Shown here one piece after another: positions 12,420-12,533 of a stretch of DNA of 12,533 nt. This stretch comes from an uncultured Synergistaceae bacterium. Lineage in GTDB: Bacteria > Synergistota > Synergistia > Synergistales > Aminobacteriaceae. Each line of letters begins with the position of its first letter. Position 1 is the stretch's first letter. The stretch spans positions 1 through 12,533 of the forward strand of contig CALMZW010000332.1 of assembly GCA_937870605.1 (NCBI GenBank), read 5' to 3'. Position numbers and translations under genes: made by a program. The notes below the pieces were generated by a model, which was given only the letters and a program-made list of their open reading frames with translations, made no database searches and was not told where the DNA came from.

Positions 12420-12533
12420 CTATGGCAGCCGAATATCCCCCGTTTTTTTGTCCGGTCATACGAGAACCCATCGAACCACAGCCAGAAAAGACGACAAACC
12501 CCGCTGGAACCGCTCAGGGAGCGGTGGTAAGGT
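12420..12533. other. Unassigned right edge of the window
   Basis: The stretch contains a T7 run at about 12444 and a seven-bp hairpin, ACCGCTC/GAGCGGT, near 12510-12526. A minus-strand frame is open from the window edge to about 12418, ending in a Lys/Arg-rich tail, but it is too short and too unlike known proteins to call. It may be the end of a gene or RNA that continues beyond the window. Confidence 0.25.

Noticed and set aside
12440..12533. tRNA or tmRNA end on the minus strand suggested by GGTTCGAT
   Set aside because: The flanking bases do not form a T-arm or acceptor stem.
1..12533. CRISPR array, insertion sequence or tRNA gene
   Set aside because: No regularly spaced repeats, transposase-like protein with terminal repeats, or cloverleaf was found on either strand.

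Overview
The window is about 12.5 kb of GC-rich bacterial DNA with compact gene spacing, strong AGGAGG-type ribosome binding sites and several intrinsic terminators. No marker gene fixes the taxon. Na+-coupled transport genes, an SSS symporter with a tiny accessory subunit, a YjdF protein behind a YjdF-type riboswitch and leader-based transcription control together suggest a GC-rich anaerobe of the Synergistota or the Bacillota (Clostridia). This is an inference held at low to moderate confidence.

Layout. (1) 1-2550: the 3' end of one SSS sodium:solute symporter faces a complete second SSS symporter on the minus strand. The second gene is translationally coupled to a 36-residue membrane accessory protein. 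It is preceded by a well-formed promoter, a 36-codon leader peptide carrying five Tyr codons (four alternating within seven codons) and an intrinsic terminator. This is the layout of a tyrosine-sensing attenuator. (2) 2600-5231: a divergent promoter drives a roughly 300-nt structured leader with an intrinsic terminator and a competing antiterminator pairing. It leads into an NhaC/YuiF-like ion-coupled permease and a cytosolic class A beta-lactamase-fold serine hydrolase spaced one base apart. (3) 5255-5852: a cold-shock-domain/DUF1294 membrane fusion protein. (4) 5859-8256, minus strand: a lower-GC cassette of an AAA ATPase and an overlapping DUF4276/Toprim-like protein, probably an OLD- or PARIS-like defence pair, with an unusually AT-rich 465-base upstream region. 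(5) 8257-9102: a class I SAM methyltransferase. (6) 9103-10839: a repeat cluster able to form two mutually exclusive hairpins, then an acetamidase/formamidase-family enzyme with an inserted four-cysteine zinc-ribbon-like module. (7) 10854-11451: a YjdF-type riboswitch and yjdF. (8) 11482-12354, minus strand: a NYN-domain nuclease with a C-terminal LOTUS/OST-HTH domain. The last roughly 140 bases are unassigned.

How the parts work together. Regions 1 and 2 look like nutrient-uptake units whose expression is decided in the 5' leader rather than by a local repressor; no transcription factor is encoded in the window. The most novel candidates are the Tyr-codon leader in front of the accessory/symporter pair, and the switch-like leader of the permease-hydrolase operon, which I could not assign to a known riboswitch class.
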